From: an uncultured Eubacteriales bacterium
GTDB taxonomy: Bacteria > Bacillota > Clostridia > Oscillospirales > Oscillospiraceae
NCBI GenBank assembly: GCA_900317375.1
Contig: ONGJ01000056.1
Coordinates: 1 to 39,504, forward strand
Length of the DNA: 39,504 nucleotides
Direction of reading: 5' to 3'
Below the pieces are notes generated by a model, which worked only from the letters and a program-made list of their open reading frames with translations, ran no database searches and was not told where the DNA came from. Within the stretch, counting starts at the first letter, position 1. Each line of letters starts with the position of its first letter. Positions 9,230 through 15,663 of this stretch are shown piece after piece. Both the position numbers and the translations under genes were made by a program.

Positions 9230-10111
9230 TTATTTCTTTTTCCTGATCAGATACACAACAATCGCCGCTGCTGCCGCTGCCGAAAGGCAGCCGACCGCAA
9301 TCCACAGGCCGATGTCGCTCTCATCTCCGGTCTTTGGTGCCGTGCTGACCTTAAAGGTCCCTTTCACCGAGCCCAGGTCATCAATACCCGTGTCAAAGAC
9401 AATCGTATGATTTCCGGCAGCCAGTGAACGGACAAGTGCTTTTTTCAGGGTTACCTCGGTGCCGTTTTTCGTACCTGACAGCTCATACCGGTCCGGATCA
9501 ATGGTTTTGCCGTCGATTTTGAGCTCAAACGGAATATAGACCTGGTCAAAGTCGCAGTTCAGAGTAAAGTCATATTCACTCCCATAATGCGCCGTTCCCT
9601 CGTTACCGTCGTTGATCTTCAGATCGCTTTTCCATTTTGCATACAGGGTCGTGTTTTTGCTGATCGCGGTCTTGAAGTCGTATTTCTTTTCGAGTGCCTT
9701 GTCGGTACACCACACGACGAATTGATAGCCCCTCATGCTGGGATCTGTCGGTTTGGTCGGCGTACCTCCGATTTCGATGGTCTGTTTAACCGGTGCGATG
9801 CCATGCTTGGTGCTGAATGTGACTTCGCATTTCCAATGGGCATAAAGAGTTTTGGCCGTGTTGAAAGCGGTCTTGAAATCACATGGCTTTTTGAGCTCCT
9901 CATCGGTGCACCATTCTGTAAAGACGTAATCATCAGCGGTCGGATCGGTCGGCTTTGCCGGTGCTTTGCCAATATCGACATTCTGCCATGGCGTGGCTGT
10001 TCCGTAATCGGAGGCAAAGGAAACTTTCTGTCTTCTCAGACGATGTGCCAAGGCAGAAAACGGTCTCCCTGTCTTCAGTTCAGCACTCCCCGGAACAATA
10101 CAGAAAGGCAA
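9230..10111 (-). CDS. InlB-repeat (Flg_new) surface protein with sortase signal, 5' truncated
   Basis: The readable part holds two Listeria-Bacteroides (InlB B-type) repeats at about residues 29-94 and 95-158, with hallmarks KPTDP ... GYxFxxWCTDxxLxKxxDFKTA ... LYAxWK. A beta domain (about 160-257) follows. The C-terminus is a sorting signal: P259-K-T-G-D, a hydrophobic helix and RKKK. Proteins with PKTGD motifs are anchored to peptidoglycan by class B or D type sortases. There is no signal peptide. The only possible start is a TTG at 10111 without a ribosome site, and the frame is closed by TAG about 40 bases upstream. The N-terminus therefore seems to have been deleted, making this a probable pseudogene. 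It sits next to three other exported proteins. Confidence 0.7.
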   Translation of the reverse strand: MPFCIVPGSAELKTGRPFSALAHRLRRQKVSFASDYGTATPWQNVDIGKAPAKPTDPTADDYVFTEWCTDEELKKPCDFKTAFNTAKTLYAHWKCEVTFSTKHGIAPVKQTIEIGGTPTKPTDPSMRGYQFVVWCTDKALEKKYDFKTAISKNTTLYAKWKSDLKINDGNEGTAHYGSEYDFTLNCDFDQVYIPFELKIDGKTIDPDRYELSGTKNGTEVTLKKALVRSLAAGNHTIVFDTGIDDLGSVKGTFKVSTAPKTGDESDIGLWIAVGCLSAAAAAAIVVYLIRKKK

Positions 10112-10180
10112 ATTAACTGGTGTACTGACTGGTGCAAAATCATATGCAGGCTATTTTCATTCCTTCATTACGCCGGGAGA

Positions 10181-10945
10181 TCAGATCATTCGGGCGGTAA
10201 TGTATTGCTGATTTCGACTGTTGGGCTTGTCGGGAACGGTCCTCACAAGCCGCCCTGAGTCCAGCAGCGGGTTCAGATACTTGCGAATGCTTCTCTTGTT
10301 GCGGTAGCCGAGCATCTCTCCGATTTCCAGCGCGGTTTTCGGCTCATTCTGGCAGAAAGCCAGAATCCTCTCCCGCAGCAGCTGTTCCTTGTAGCTGGCT
10401 TCATCAACCAGAAATTCCGGGGGATTTCCGTCATAATGGCGCCAGGCAAACTCCGCACACAGATCCAGCCATCCGCGAAGAAGCAGAGACACATCACTGC
10501 AGCTTTGCTCCCCCTCCTCGGAAACCAGAGGAAGCTCCAGTCCCATCTCCTCCCCAAGCAGTTCCTTCATCTGCGCGAGGATCCGATTCACCTGCTGTGC
10601 CTTAAAAGCTCCGCAGGCACTCTCCGGACAGGCAGCGGCCAAAGCATAGAATTCGGAAACCAGGCCGGACAACTGCCGGTGCAGCAGACGGAAACGGTCC
10701 CAGCCCCGCTGCCCCTCGTGGCGCTGGATCACCCGCTCGTTCACGTCAAAATAGGTATTCAGCGAGAGCATGGCGCGAAGAACAGCAATGTGCAGCTTTT
10801 CGCTCTTTGTCATCCTGAGGAGTTCCTTCAGCTGGTAATCCACACTCGATTTCAGTGCGAGCCTGTAAGTGGAATCCGACCATTCTTCCGGCGTTCCGTC
10901 CGGGAGACACTCCTGCGGAAGCAGCCAGCCCTTATCCGTGCCCAT
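10181..10945 (-). CDS. Unknown protein with C-terminal winged-helix domain
   Basis: The protein has 254 residues. The first 185 are helical and closely resemble the protein encoded directly upstream, sharing PESACGxFKAQQVNR, a MGxELxLxSEExEQ block, YSDVSLLLR-like text and an FAWRHY motif. The last 65 residues form a winged helix (REERILAFC-like helix, ALEIGEMLGYRNKRSIRKYL recognition helix, GRLVRTVPDKPNSRNQQY wing), so DNA binding is likely. I chose the ATG at 10945 because GGAG stands seven bases upstream; it overlaps the end of the upstream gene by 14 bases. The family has no function that I know. A regulator or a defence-related protein is possible; neither is shown by the sequence. Confidence 0.7.
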   Translation of the reverse strand: MGTDKGWLLPQECLPDGTPEEWSDSTYRLALKSSVDYQLKELLRMTKSEKLHIAVLRAMLSLNTYFDVNERVIQRHEGQRGWDRFRLLHRQLSGLVSEFYALAAACPESACGAFKAQQVNRILAQMKELLGEEMGLELPLVSEEGEQSCSDVSLLLRGWLDLCAEFAWRHYDGNPPEFLVDEASYKEQLLRERILAFCQNEPKTALEIGEMLGYRNKRSIRKYLNPLLDSGRLVRTVPDKPNSRNQQYITARMI

Positions 10946-11447
10946 AGCCATACTCCAAAGAGGGCACCTCACGTCCCCGTATATCGTACTTCTTTTTATA
11001 ATGCCGCCACGCAAAGGAGGCACCCAGATCCAGATACGTCCGGATCAGAAGAGAAACATCACTGTAAGTCTGCTCATTCTCTTCAGAGATCAGGGAAAGC
11101 TCAATCCCCATATCCTGCTCCATCAGTGTCTTCAGCGGCTCGAGAACCCGGTTCACCTGCTGTGCCTTGAAGCTCCCGCAGGCACTCTCGGGCCGTTTCC
11201 GTCCGAAAGCAGTAAACTGCTCATTCAGCCCGGCAAGCTGAGAATAACAGAGTTCAAACCGATCTCTGTCCTTCAGGGCCGCACCGTTGTATCGGAGAGC
11301 CTCCTCATAAAGCTCCTGAATATTCTCCACAGAATTGGAAATGCCTCTCAGGTGACTGAGGAACCATTCATCATCGGTAGCCTCCCGCATCTTTTTCAAG
11401 GAATCCCTGATCCTCTGTATTTCTTCTTCAAAACTGCAGTCTTCCAT
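10932..11447 (-). CDS. Unknown helical protein, paralogue of the downstream gene
   Basis: This 171-residue, mostly helical protein begins with an acidic coiled segment (MEDCSFEEEIQRIRDSL). It then carries the same core as its downstream neighbour (PESACGSFKAQQVNR, MGIELSLISEENEQTYSDVSLLIRTYLDLGASFAWRHY). It lacks the winged-helix domain and stops after a Gly/Tyr-rich tail. The pair looks like a tandem duplication in which one member kept the DNA-binding domain. It has a consensus promoter, and two strong palindromes lie just upstream of that promoter. Overlap with the next start implies translational coupling and perhaps heteromer formation. Confidence 0.68.
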   Translation of the reverse strand: MEDCSFEEEIQRIRDSLKKMREATDDEWFLSHLRGISNSVENIQELYEEALRYNGAALKDRDRFELCYSQLAGLNEQFTAFGRKRPESACGSFKAQQVNRVLEPLKTLMEQDMGIELSLISEENEQTYSDVSLLIRTYLDLGASFAWRHYKKKYDIRGREVPSLEYGYGHG

Positions 11448-11494
11448 CCCCTGCTATCTCCCCTCTTTATGCACCTTTTCGATCTTTCACCCTC

Positions 11495-11523
11495 AGAGTA
11501 CCACAACAGAAAGTGCATGTCAA
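11495..11523 (-). promoter_or_regulatory. Strong promoter for the paralogue pair
   Basis: On the minus strand: -35 TTGACA (11518-11523), a 17-base spacer and -10 TACTCT (11495-11500), ending about 47 bases before the ATG at 11447. The two ACAATATATTGT palindromes lie immediately upstream of the -35 box. Confidence 0.7.
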
Positions 11524-11532
11524 GCATATAAA

Positions 11533-11597
11533 CACAATATATTGTATTTATATCATATTTTTTCCTAAAATTCTTCTCTATAATACAATATATTGTG
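11533..11597. promoter_or_regulatory. Double palindromic operator candidate
   Basis: Two 16-base arms, CACAATATATTGTATT (11533-11548) and its exact reverse complement (11582-11597), are separated by 33 bases. Each arm itself contains the perfect 12-bp palindrome ACAATATATTGT (11534-11545 and 11585-11596). This is the geometry of a pair of binding sites for a dimeric regulator, or of a DNA-looping site. It lies between the paralogue-pair promoter on minus and the ATPase-remnant promoter on plus. The winged-helix protein at 10181-10945 is a candidate binder by proximity only. Confidence 0.6.
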
Positions 11598-11735
11598 GAG
11601 TGTAGAGCAGCTCCTCGTGTTCACTGTGCTTTCTGACAGCTCCTATAGTCGCTCCTGTCAGAGACTGATCAACAGACCTAACAGACAGGGCTGATCTTTT
11701 CCTTGCGACTCTGCTGTCGACTGGATCGGAATCCG

Positions 11736-11744
11736 TGCTATAAT
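11736..11744 (+). promoter_or_regulatory. Extended -10 promoter of the ATPase remnant
   Basis: TGC followed by TATAAT (11739-11744) forms an extended -10 element on the plus strand. The -35 region is weak (TCGACT 17 bases upstream). An AT-rich leader follows, and an AAAGGAG ribosome site (11796-11802) precedes the ATG at 11810. The expression signals survive although the gene body is deleted. Confidence 0.55.
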
Positions 11745-11809
11745 AACAAAGATAACAAAAATTGTATAAAATCTTAAAAAATATATAAAGAAACAAAAGG
11801 AGCTTTCCT

Positions 11810-12066
11810 ATGATCGACGAGATCTTCTCTCCGTCTTTCGGCAACAAACTGCGGGAACTGGTTTTCTCCATGCCATGCTGAAGGACCCGATTCAGAGCCA
11901 GATGAAAGATCTTGCCGAACGTCTTCAGGTGCCGGCATCGCATGTTCAGGTATATAAGAAGCGTCTGATTGATGCCGGCATCATCCGGCAGGTTACAAGG
12001 GGCATTATCCGTTATGATGTCCCAATGCTGCGTGAATACCTTACGGAGAATTGTGAAGAGTCCTGA
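11810..12066 (+). pseudogene. AAA ATPase gene reduced to its two ends
   Basis: The 5' part starts at an ATG with a good ribosome site and encodes IDEIFSPSFGNK. This resembles the N-terminus of the clostridial AAA ATPases that begin (F)xPSFGxxP and continue into a P-loop. It hits a stop at 11870-11872 in that frame. In another frame, bases 11875-12066 encode MLKDPIQSQMKDLAERLQV, then the SHVQVYKKRLIDAGII helix-turn-helix, then the RGxxRYDVPMLREYL end. That is the typical C-terminal winged helix of the same family. The central region of about 300 residues with Walker A and B motifs is absent. I infer a large internal deletion that left promoter, start and 3' end. Confidence 0.6.
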
Positions 12067-12081
12067 CGAATGGCCCTAAAA

Positions 12082-12127
12082 GGCTGTTTCATATAGCCAA
12101 TCATTCTATATGAGATGGTCTTTTTTT
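12082..12127 (+). terminator. Terminator of the ATPase remnant
   Basis: A 15-base imperfect stem pairs 12082-12096 with 12106-12120; its apical CATATAG/CTATATG part is perfect and the lower part uses G-U pairs. It is followed directly by T7 (12121-12127). It lies 16 bases after the remnant stop. Confidence 0.75.
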
Positions 12128-12361
12128 GTGCCTATTCCTTTTTTCATGGTTAAACAATTTTACGTCATTTACGTCAAGTATGGTCACAAAAATCTTCAGG
12201 AAGAACACATTCACGACAAAGATCACGATGCCCCAGCCAATCTGCAGCCAGGTACATTCTCCGTGCGAGGGATCAGCCAATCGTCCGCGCAGCGGCAGAA
12301 TGCTGCATTCGGGCACTCCCCCGCCCAATAACAGATATCTTACGCGTTTTTCCGTCTTACG
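12128..12361. other. Intergenic stretch, no convincing gene
   Basis: This stretch lies between the plus-strand terminator and the convergent metallophosphoesterase gene. A 75-codon minus-strand frame contains one hydrophobic run (GWGIVIFVVNVFFLKIFVTI), but it has no ribosome site and its N-terminal part is low-quality. It may be a fragment of a membrane protein gene. I see no other feature. Confidence 0.35.
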
Positions 12362-13120
12362 TCAATTCTGAATATACACGATCTCCGGCGGGTTGTTCAG
12401 CCGCGGTACCGGCGTCCGGTTTGCCAGTCCCCTGCTGATCACCAGTCTGCCGTCATGCACCCCTTCCGTCAGGCGCGGAAAGAGCCCCTGCGACGGCGCA
12501 AAGAGTCCCTGCCGGCCGATCCGCCACTGCCCGCCATGCGCATGCCCGGAAAGGATCAGGTCGATGTCCCGACCCTTCAGATATCGCGGATAATACTCCG
12601 GATGGTGGCAGAGCAGAATCCGGTATCCCGGCTGTCTTTCCAGTTCCTCCAGCCAGCCGATGTCCGGTTCTGTGATCACGCATCTCTCGTGTCGGCACGC
12701 CGGGTATCTCTTCTGCTTCTCCTCCCGCAGATGCCGGCAGTCCAGGACGAAATGCGAGGTCAGGCCGCCGAGGACCATCCCGTTATATGTTGTCCAGCTG
12801 TTGTCGAGCAGCACGCATCCCGTGTCCCGGATTCTCTGCAGGTCTTCCCCGCACACAGCCTTTTCATGATTCCCCAGGGACAGAAAGGTCGGCGCAAGGG
12901 CGCAGCAGGCCCGCAGAAACGGCAGGACAAGCTTCTGCGTCTGAATCAGAAGACGTCCGTCTTTCGGCGGGTCGCCGAAGACCACATCGCCTGCGATGCA
13001 GATGATTGCCGGCCTGCGATCTGACAGCGACTGCATGATTGAAAAATACGGCCGGTCATGCAGATCGGCAAGCAGCGCCACAGTCGCCGGCACCGGTAAA
13101 TGATAAATGGTCTCTGTCAT
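12362..13120 (-). CDS. Calcineurin-like metallophosphoesterase (YkuE/YaeI type)
   Basis: The 252-residue protein carries all five metallophosphoesterase metal-binding blocks in order: D19-x-H21 in LADLHDRP, G44-D45 in AGDVVFGD, G83-NHE in SLGNHEK, H172-H173 in LLCHHPEYY, and G192-HAHGGQ. The GHAHGGQ ending and overall size match the YkuE/YaeI subgroup, some members of which hydrolyse UDP-diacylglucosamine-like lipids or phosphodiesters near the membrane. No signal peptide or membrane helix is present, so it is probably cytoplasmic or peripheral. The ATG at 13120 has only a weak AGAG site. It stands alone; the 250-base spacer upstream (13121-13371) contains no recognisable gene. Confidence 0.88.
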   Translation of the reverse strand: MTETIYHLPVPATVALLADLHDRPYFSIMQSLSDRRPAIICIAGDVVFGDPPKDGRLLIQTQKLVLPFLRACCALAPTFLSLGNHEKAVCGEDLQRIRDTGCVLLDNSWTTYNGMVLGGLTSHFVLDCRHLREEKQKRYPACRHERCVITEPDIGWLEELERQPGYRILLCHHPEYYPRYLKGRDIDLILSGHAHGGQWRIGRQGLFAPSQGLFPRLTEGVHDGRLVISRGLANRTPVPRLNNPPEIVYIQN

Positions 13121-13371
13121 GTGTTTCTCTTATTCCATGTTTCGCATCTCAGCCCGACAGGATCGGTGTCAATGGAGACAGTTCTAATGCATCCATCCCT
13201 TATGCTATATCGCTTACAAATGAAAAAAGGTACACCGGAGATAGTTAGATTAGAGCCATCCTCGATATACCAATCACATCACATCAGCTTTCACGCCGTT
13301 GCAGAAAGGGCAGACCGGTTATATAGGAAAGTCGGGTCTATATCGATCTCTCCGTCCAGCCAAACAGGTAC

Positions 13372-13617
13372 TCAGCAGGGCTTCCCATATTCGTAAATAA
13401 TGTCGCTTGGCAGATCTACCTCATCATTCCAATACACGCAGGTTCTGCTCTCATCCAACCGGACATTCTGATATAATCCTGGCTCTTCCCTTAGAGCGGA
13501 GTAGCCGGGTAGATTCATATCCTCCGAAACATCATACAGCACATGTCTGCCATCATCAAACGTGACAGACAGCAGGTAATTTGGAAGCGGCTTCAGTTCC
13601 TTAATTCGATTAATCAT
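13372..13617 (-). CDS. DUF2442 protein
   Basis: This 81-residue protein has the DUF2442 pattern: NRIKELKPLPNYLLSVTFDDG, then a DVSEDMNLPGYSALRE block, then WNDEVDLPSDIIYE. DUF2442 genes are very often found directly downstream of DUF4160 genes, as here (12-base gap), and the pair has the size and behaviour of a toxin-antitoxin-like module. No activity is proven that I know of. The start at 13617 is preceded by AAGGGG with about 9 bases spacing. Its partner upstream seems to have lost its start codon, so this gene may be the only functional member. Confidence 0.8.
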   Translation of the reverse strand: MINRIKELKPLPNYLLSVTFDDGRHVLYDVSEDMNLPGYSALREEPGLYQNVRLDESRTCVYWNDEVDLPSDIIYEYGKPC

Positions 13618-13629
13618 GATGAACGCCCC

Positions 13630-13842
13630 TTACAGCGGCGGAAGCTTGCTGATCATCTGCGTATCCCACATTTTCTGCAGTTCATCCTGGTGCAGCGACA
13701 GCCACTCCCTGACAATTTCCTGTGCCTTTACCGGAAGATCTCCTTTCTCCATCTCCATAGTACGGACACCGAATTCTCCCATATACTCTCCATAAAGCGC
13801 ATGGATATGACTCGGCTCGTGTTCTTTCGGCTTGAAATACAT
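13630..13842 (-). CDS. DUF4160 protein, start codon apparently mutated
   Basis: The 70 readable residues (MYFKPKEHEPSHIHALYGEY ... VREWLSLHQDEL) match the DUF4160 family, but family members normally begin about 14 residues earlier with MPEISRFYGIVIxMY. Exactly that text is present upstream in frame as PEISRFYGIVIK. Its expected initiator position (13879-13881 on minus) reads ACG instead of ATG, with a GGAG about 10 bases before it. Only the internal ATG at 13842, without a ribosome site, is left. Either a single T-to-C change inactivated the gene or ACG is used weakly as a start. It is paired with DUF2442 directly downstream. Confidence 0.7.
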   Translation of the reverse strand: MYFKPKEHEPSHIHALYGEYMGEFGVRTMEMEKGDLPVKAQEIVREWLSLHQDELQKMWDTQMISKLPPL

Positions 13843-14012
13843 TTTGATAACGATCCCATAGAATCTGGAGATTTCCGGCGTTGTTTCATCACTCCATCCG
13901 GCAATATTGATTGCACATCACATATTATATCTGAATATAAAATGGTCTGCAACTATATTTATGATTTCAAATCTTGCAGGCTTCTATCATGTCGGCTTAC
14001 AAAACGTTCCTT

Positions 14013-14195
14013 TTATTCACTCCGCTTCTCCCGCATTACTTCCGCGATTCGGTACCACCGCTGGGCGGTGTTCTCCAGGAAGAAGTAGTGCCGGAAGTAG
14101 AACCCCAGCAGCACCGTCAGCCCCAGCATGATCACCGCCGGCACGATCCCCAGCTCCGGATGCAGCAGCACCAGGTCCACCGTAAACAGCTCATC
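14013..14195 (-). pseudogene. 3' fragment of the small membrane protein gene
   Basis: This frame encodes ELFTVDLVLLHPELGIVPAV, then IMLGLTVLLGF, then a YFFLENTAQRWYRIAE block, nearly identical to residues 63-120 of the intact protein at 14962-15345. Nucleotide similarity starts abruptly at about 14190, next to the stop of the PIN toxin gene, so the 5' half is missing. Together with the intact copy it brackets the toxin-antitoxin pair in direct orientation. Confidence 0.78.
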
Positions 14196-14196
14196 T

Positions 14197-14601
14197 CTAT
14201 CCAAATAAATACTGTCTGCAGAAGTCGGCAGCAGTGATAATTTCCACGTTACCAACATGTTTGAGTACAAGCAGATCTTGATCTCCGCTGACAATATACA
14301 GTGACTTTGAATCGACGGCACATTCAATAAACTTATCATCGTCCGGATCTCTCGATAACGAGAATTCCGAAGTTGTCGTGATCATATGAAGACTTCTGAC
14401 GAAAGAAGAGAGGACGCCCGGAGACAGGTTTCCCTGCTTGCGTCGTATCATTTCTTCTACGATTTCGTTATATTCGTCAACAATCTCCACTGTCGCAAAT
14501 GCTGTTATCTTCTTCTCAACGACAGCTTCCAGGACCCGCCGAGGAAATCCGCCAAAAAAAGTCCCCGAAATAACCACATTTGTGTCGATCACAATATTCA
14601 T
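14197..14601 (-). CDS. PIN-domain toxin (PIN_3 / COG1569 type ribonuclease)
   Basis: This 134-residue protein is a complete PIN domain. It has the first acidic residue in VIDTNVVISGTFFGG (D6), a conserved glutamate in the VDEYNEIVEE helix, the SRDPDDDKFIECA motif with its aspartates, and the terminal SGDQDLL aspartate. These residues bind Mg2+ and cut RNA, often tRNA or mRNA, in VapC-like toxins. Its ATG overlaps the stop of the AbrB-type antitoxin by four bases (ATGA), the typical order antitoxin then toxin. The stop abuts a truncated copy of a neighbouring membrane gene, so the module probably arrived by recombination. Confidence 0.85.
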   Translation of the reverse strand: MNIVIDTNVVISGTFFGGFPRRVLEAVVEKKITAFATVEIVDEYNEIVEEMIRRKQGNLSPGVLSSFVRSLHMITTTSEFSLSRDPDDDKFIECAVDSKSLYIVSGDQDLLVLKHVGNVEIITAADFCRQYLFG

Positions 14602-14858
14602 CTATGTTTCCTGGCCCTGACCTCTTTGATAATATCGTCAACATCCTGCTCAGCATACCCTACCGAGGATGCCCACACCTGGGCCTCATCAAGCTTTGCC
14701 TTAAACTCATCTGTTGATGGCATCCGCAAAACCTTGAGCATAATAACATCATCCGATACAAAGGCCGCAAGTTTGTCGCCAACGTCAATCGACAGGGTTT
14801 TTCGAATCGAAGCTGGAATCACTACCTGTCCCTTAGAAGATAAAGTCAGCACATCCAT
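14598..14858 (-). CDS. AbrB/SpoVT-type antitoxin
   Basis: The 86-residue protein has an N-terminal SpoVT-AbrB swapped-hairpin domain (LTLSSKGQVVIPASIRKTLSI, then GDKLAAFVSDDVIMLK). An acidic helical C-terminus (about residues 50-86) would wrap the PIN toxin. I chose the second ATG (14858) because GGAG lies nine bases upstream; the ATG at 14864 would leave only three. The promoter region holds a GTAAGA-N3-TCTTAC palindrome suited to autoregulation by this dimer. The gene is coupled to the toxin by a four-base overlap. Confidence 0.85.
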   Translation of the reverse strand: MDVLTLSSKGQVVIPASIRKTLSIDVGDKLAAFVSDDVIMLKVLRMPSTDEFKAKLDEAQVWASSVGYAEQDVDDIIKEVRARKHR

Positions 14859-14881
14859 GTACATGAACTCCTTTCATAAAA

Positions 14882-14928
14882 GTAAGATTTTCTTACCTTA
14901 TTATAGTAAAACAACTGGCAAATTGCAA
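14882..14928 (-). promoter_or_regulatory. Toxin-antitoxin promoter with overlapping operator
   Basis: On the minus strand: -35 TTGCAA (14923-14928), a 17-base spacer and a perfect -10 TATAAT (14900-14905). Just downstream, a perfect palindrome GTAAGA-N3-TCTTAC (14882-14896) covers the likely transcription start. This is the usual arrangement for antitoxin autorepression. Confidence 0.75.
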
Positions 14929-14961
14929 TTGTTTTTTATCGCCGCTTGCCAGTATATGGTT

Positions 14962-15345
14962 TTATATCCTGTTCTTTCGTTTCTCCCGCAGCTCCTCTGC
15001 AATCCGATACCACCTTTGAACGGTGTTCTCCAGGAAGAAGTAGTGCCAGAAGTAGAACCCCAGCAGCACCGCCAGCCCCAGCATGATCAGCGCCGGTACG
15101 ATCCCCAGCTCCGGGTGCAGCAGCACCAGGTCTACCGTGAACAGCTCGCAGAGCACCACCATCACCGTGACGATCAGATGCACCAGCCGCTCATGCTGTA
15201 CCCAGGCAATCATCTGCAGATGCTCTTCCAGCAGTTCCTCCGTCGCCTCTCCTGCTTCCACCGCTGCCGTCACTCTCGCCTCATGCTCCCGGCAGAACCG
15301 CTTCATATGGATGCCGAATCTGTCACTTTTCATCGGGTTTTTCAA
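14962..15345 (-). CDS. Two-helix membrane protein, intact member of a multicopy family
   Basis: The 127-residue protein has a charged N-terminal half (MKSDRFGIHMKRFCREHEARV, then EATEELLEEHLQMI). Two hydrophobic segments follow at about 50-70 and 80-103, and a basic tail (FLENTVQRWYRIAEELREKRKN) ends it. I do not recognise a functional family, although such small proteins recur in gut Clostridia. The start at the TTG (15345) is supported by a GAGGT site; the ATG at 15333 is an alternative. Fragments of the same gene lie at 14013-14195 and 9022-9160, so the locus has been repeatedly copied. Confidence 0.72.
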   Translation of the reverse strand: MKNPMKSDRFGIHMKRFCREHEARVTAAVEAGEATEELLEEHLQMIAWVQHERLVHLIVTVMVVLCELFTVDLVLLHPELGIVPALIMLGLAVLLGFYFWHYFFLENTVQRWYRIAEELREKRKNRI

Positions 15346-15355
15346 ACCTTTACCT

Positions 15356-15601
15356 CTACTGTCCTTTTCCGTATTCTATGATCACCTTCCTGCACATCGG
15401 GCAATGCCAGGCCGGGCAGGTCGGTGCCGTGTTGTTCTTCTCAGAAAGAGAGACTTCGTCATTCTTCGGACTGAACAGCACCCTGTGAGGATGTTCTGTA
15501 AAGAAGATTTCTCTTGCAGACTGAACATAGCCTTTTATCATCGGCTGACTGCAATTCGGGCAGACTATATTATCCTCGCTCCGTAACAGCATTTTCATCA
15601 T
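15356..15601 (-). CDS. DUF6487-like zinc-binding protein
   Basis: The core CPNCSQPMIKGYVQSAREIFFTE, ending in TCPAWHCPMCRKVIIEYG, matches the small DUF6487-type family. Two CxxC pairs would bind one zinc ion. No function is known. The start is unclear: ATG codons at 15601, 15598 and 15592 lack a good ribosome site. A GTG at 15664 overlaps the stop of the upstream gene. The best ribosome site nearby (GGGGAGAGG, 15641-15652) serves an ATG at 15632 in another frame that encodes only 20 codons, which hints at a small frameshift near the 5' end. Confidence 0.65.
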   Translation of the reverse strand: MMKMLLRSEDNIVCPNCSQPMIKGYVQSAREIFFTEHPHRVLFSPKNDEVSLSEKNNTAPTCPAWHCPMCRKVIIEYGKGQ

Positions 15602-15663
15602 CTGCTTTCTCGAGATTGATCCGATATGCCATACCGCTTTCCTCTCCCCTGCTTGCCTGCACA

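Noticed and set aside
11578-11943. 121-codon minus-strand frame
   Set aside because: It overlaps the operator palindromes and the plus-strand ATPase remnant, has no ribosome site and no family similarity.
13121-13371. Possible gene in the spacer between the metallophosphoesterase and DUF2442
   Set aside because: Frames are short, lack ribosome sites and resemble nothing; a TTGACA on minus has no acceptable -10.
14386-15381. 331-codon plus-strand frame
   Set aside because: It spans the antisense of three separate minus-strand genes (PIN, AbrB, membrane protein) and their promoter.
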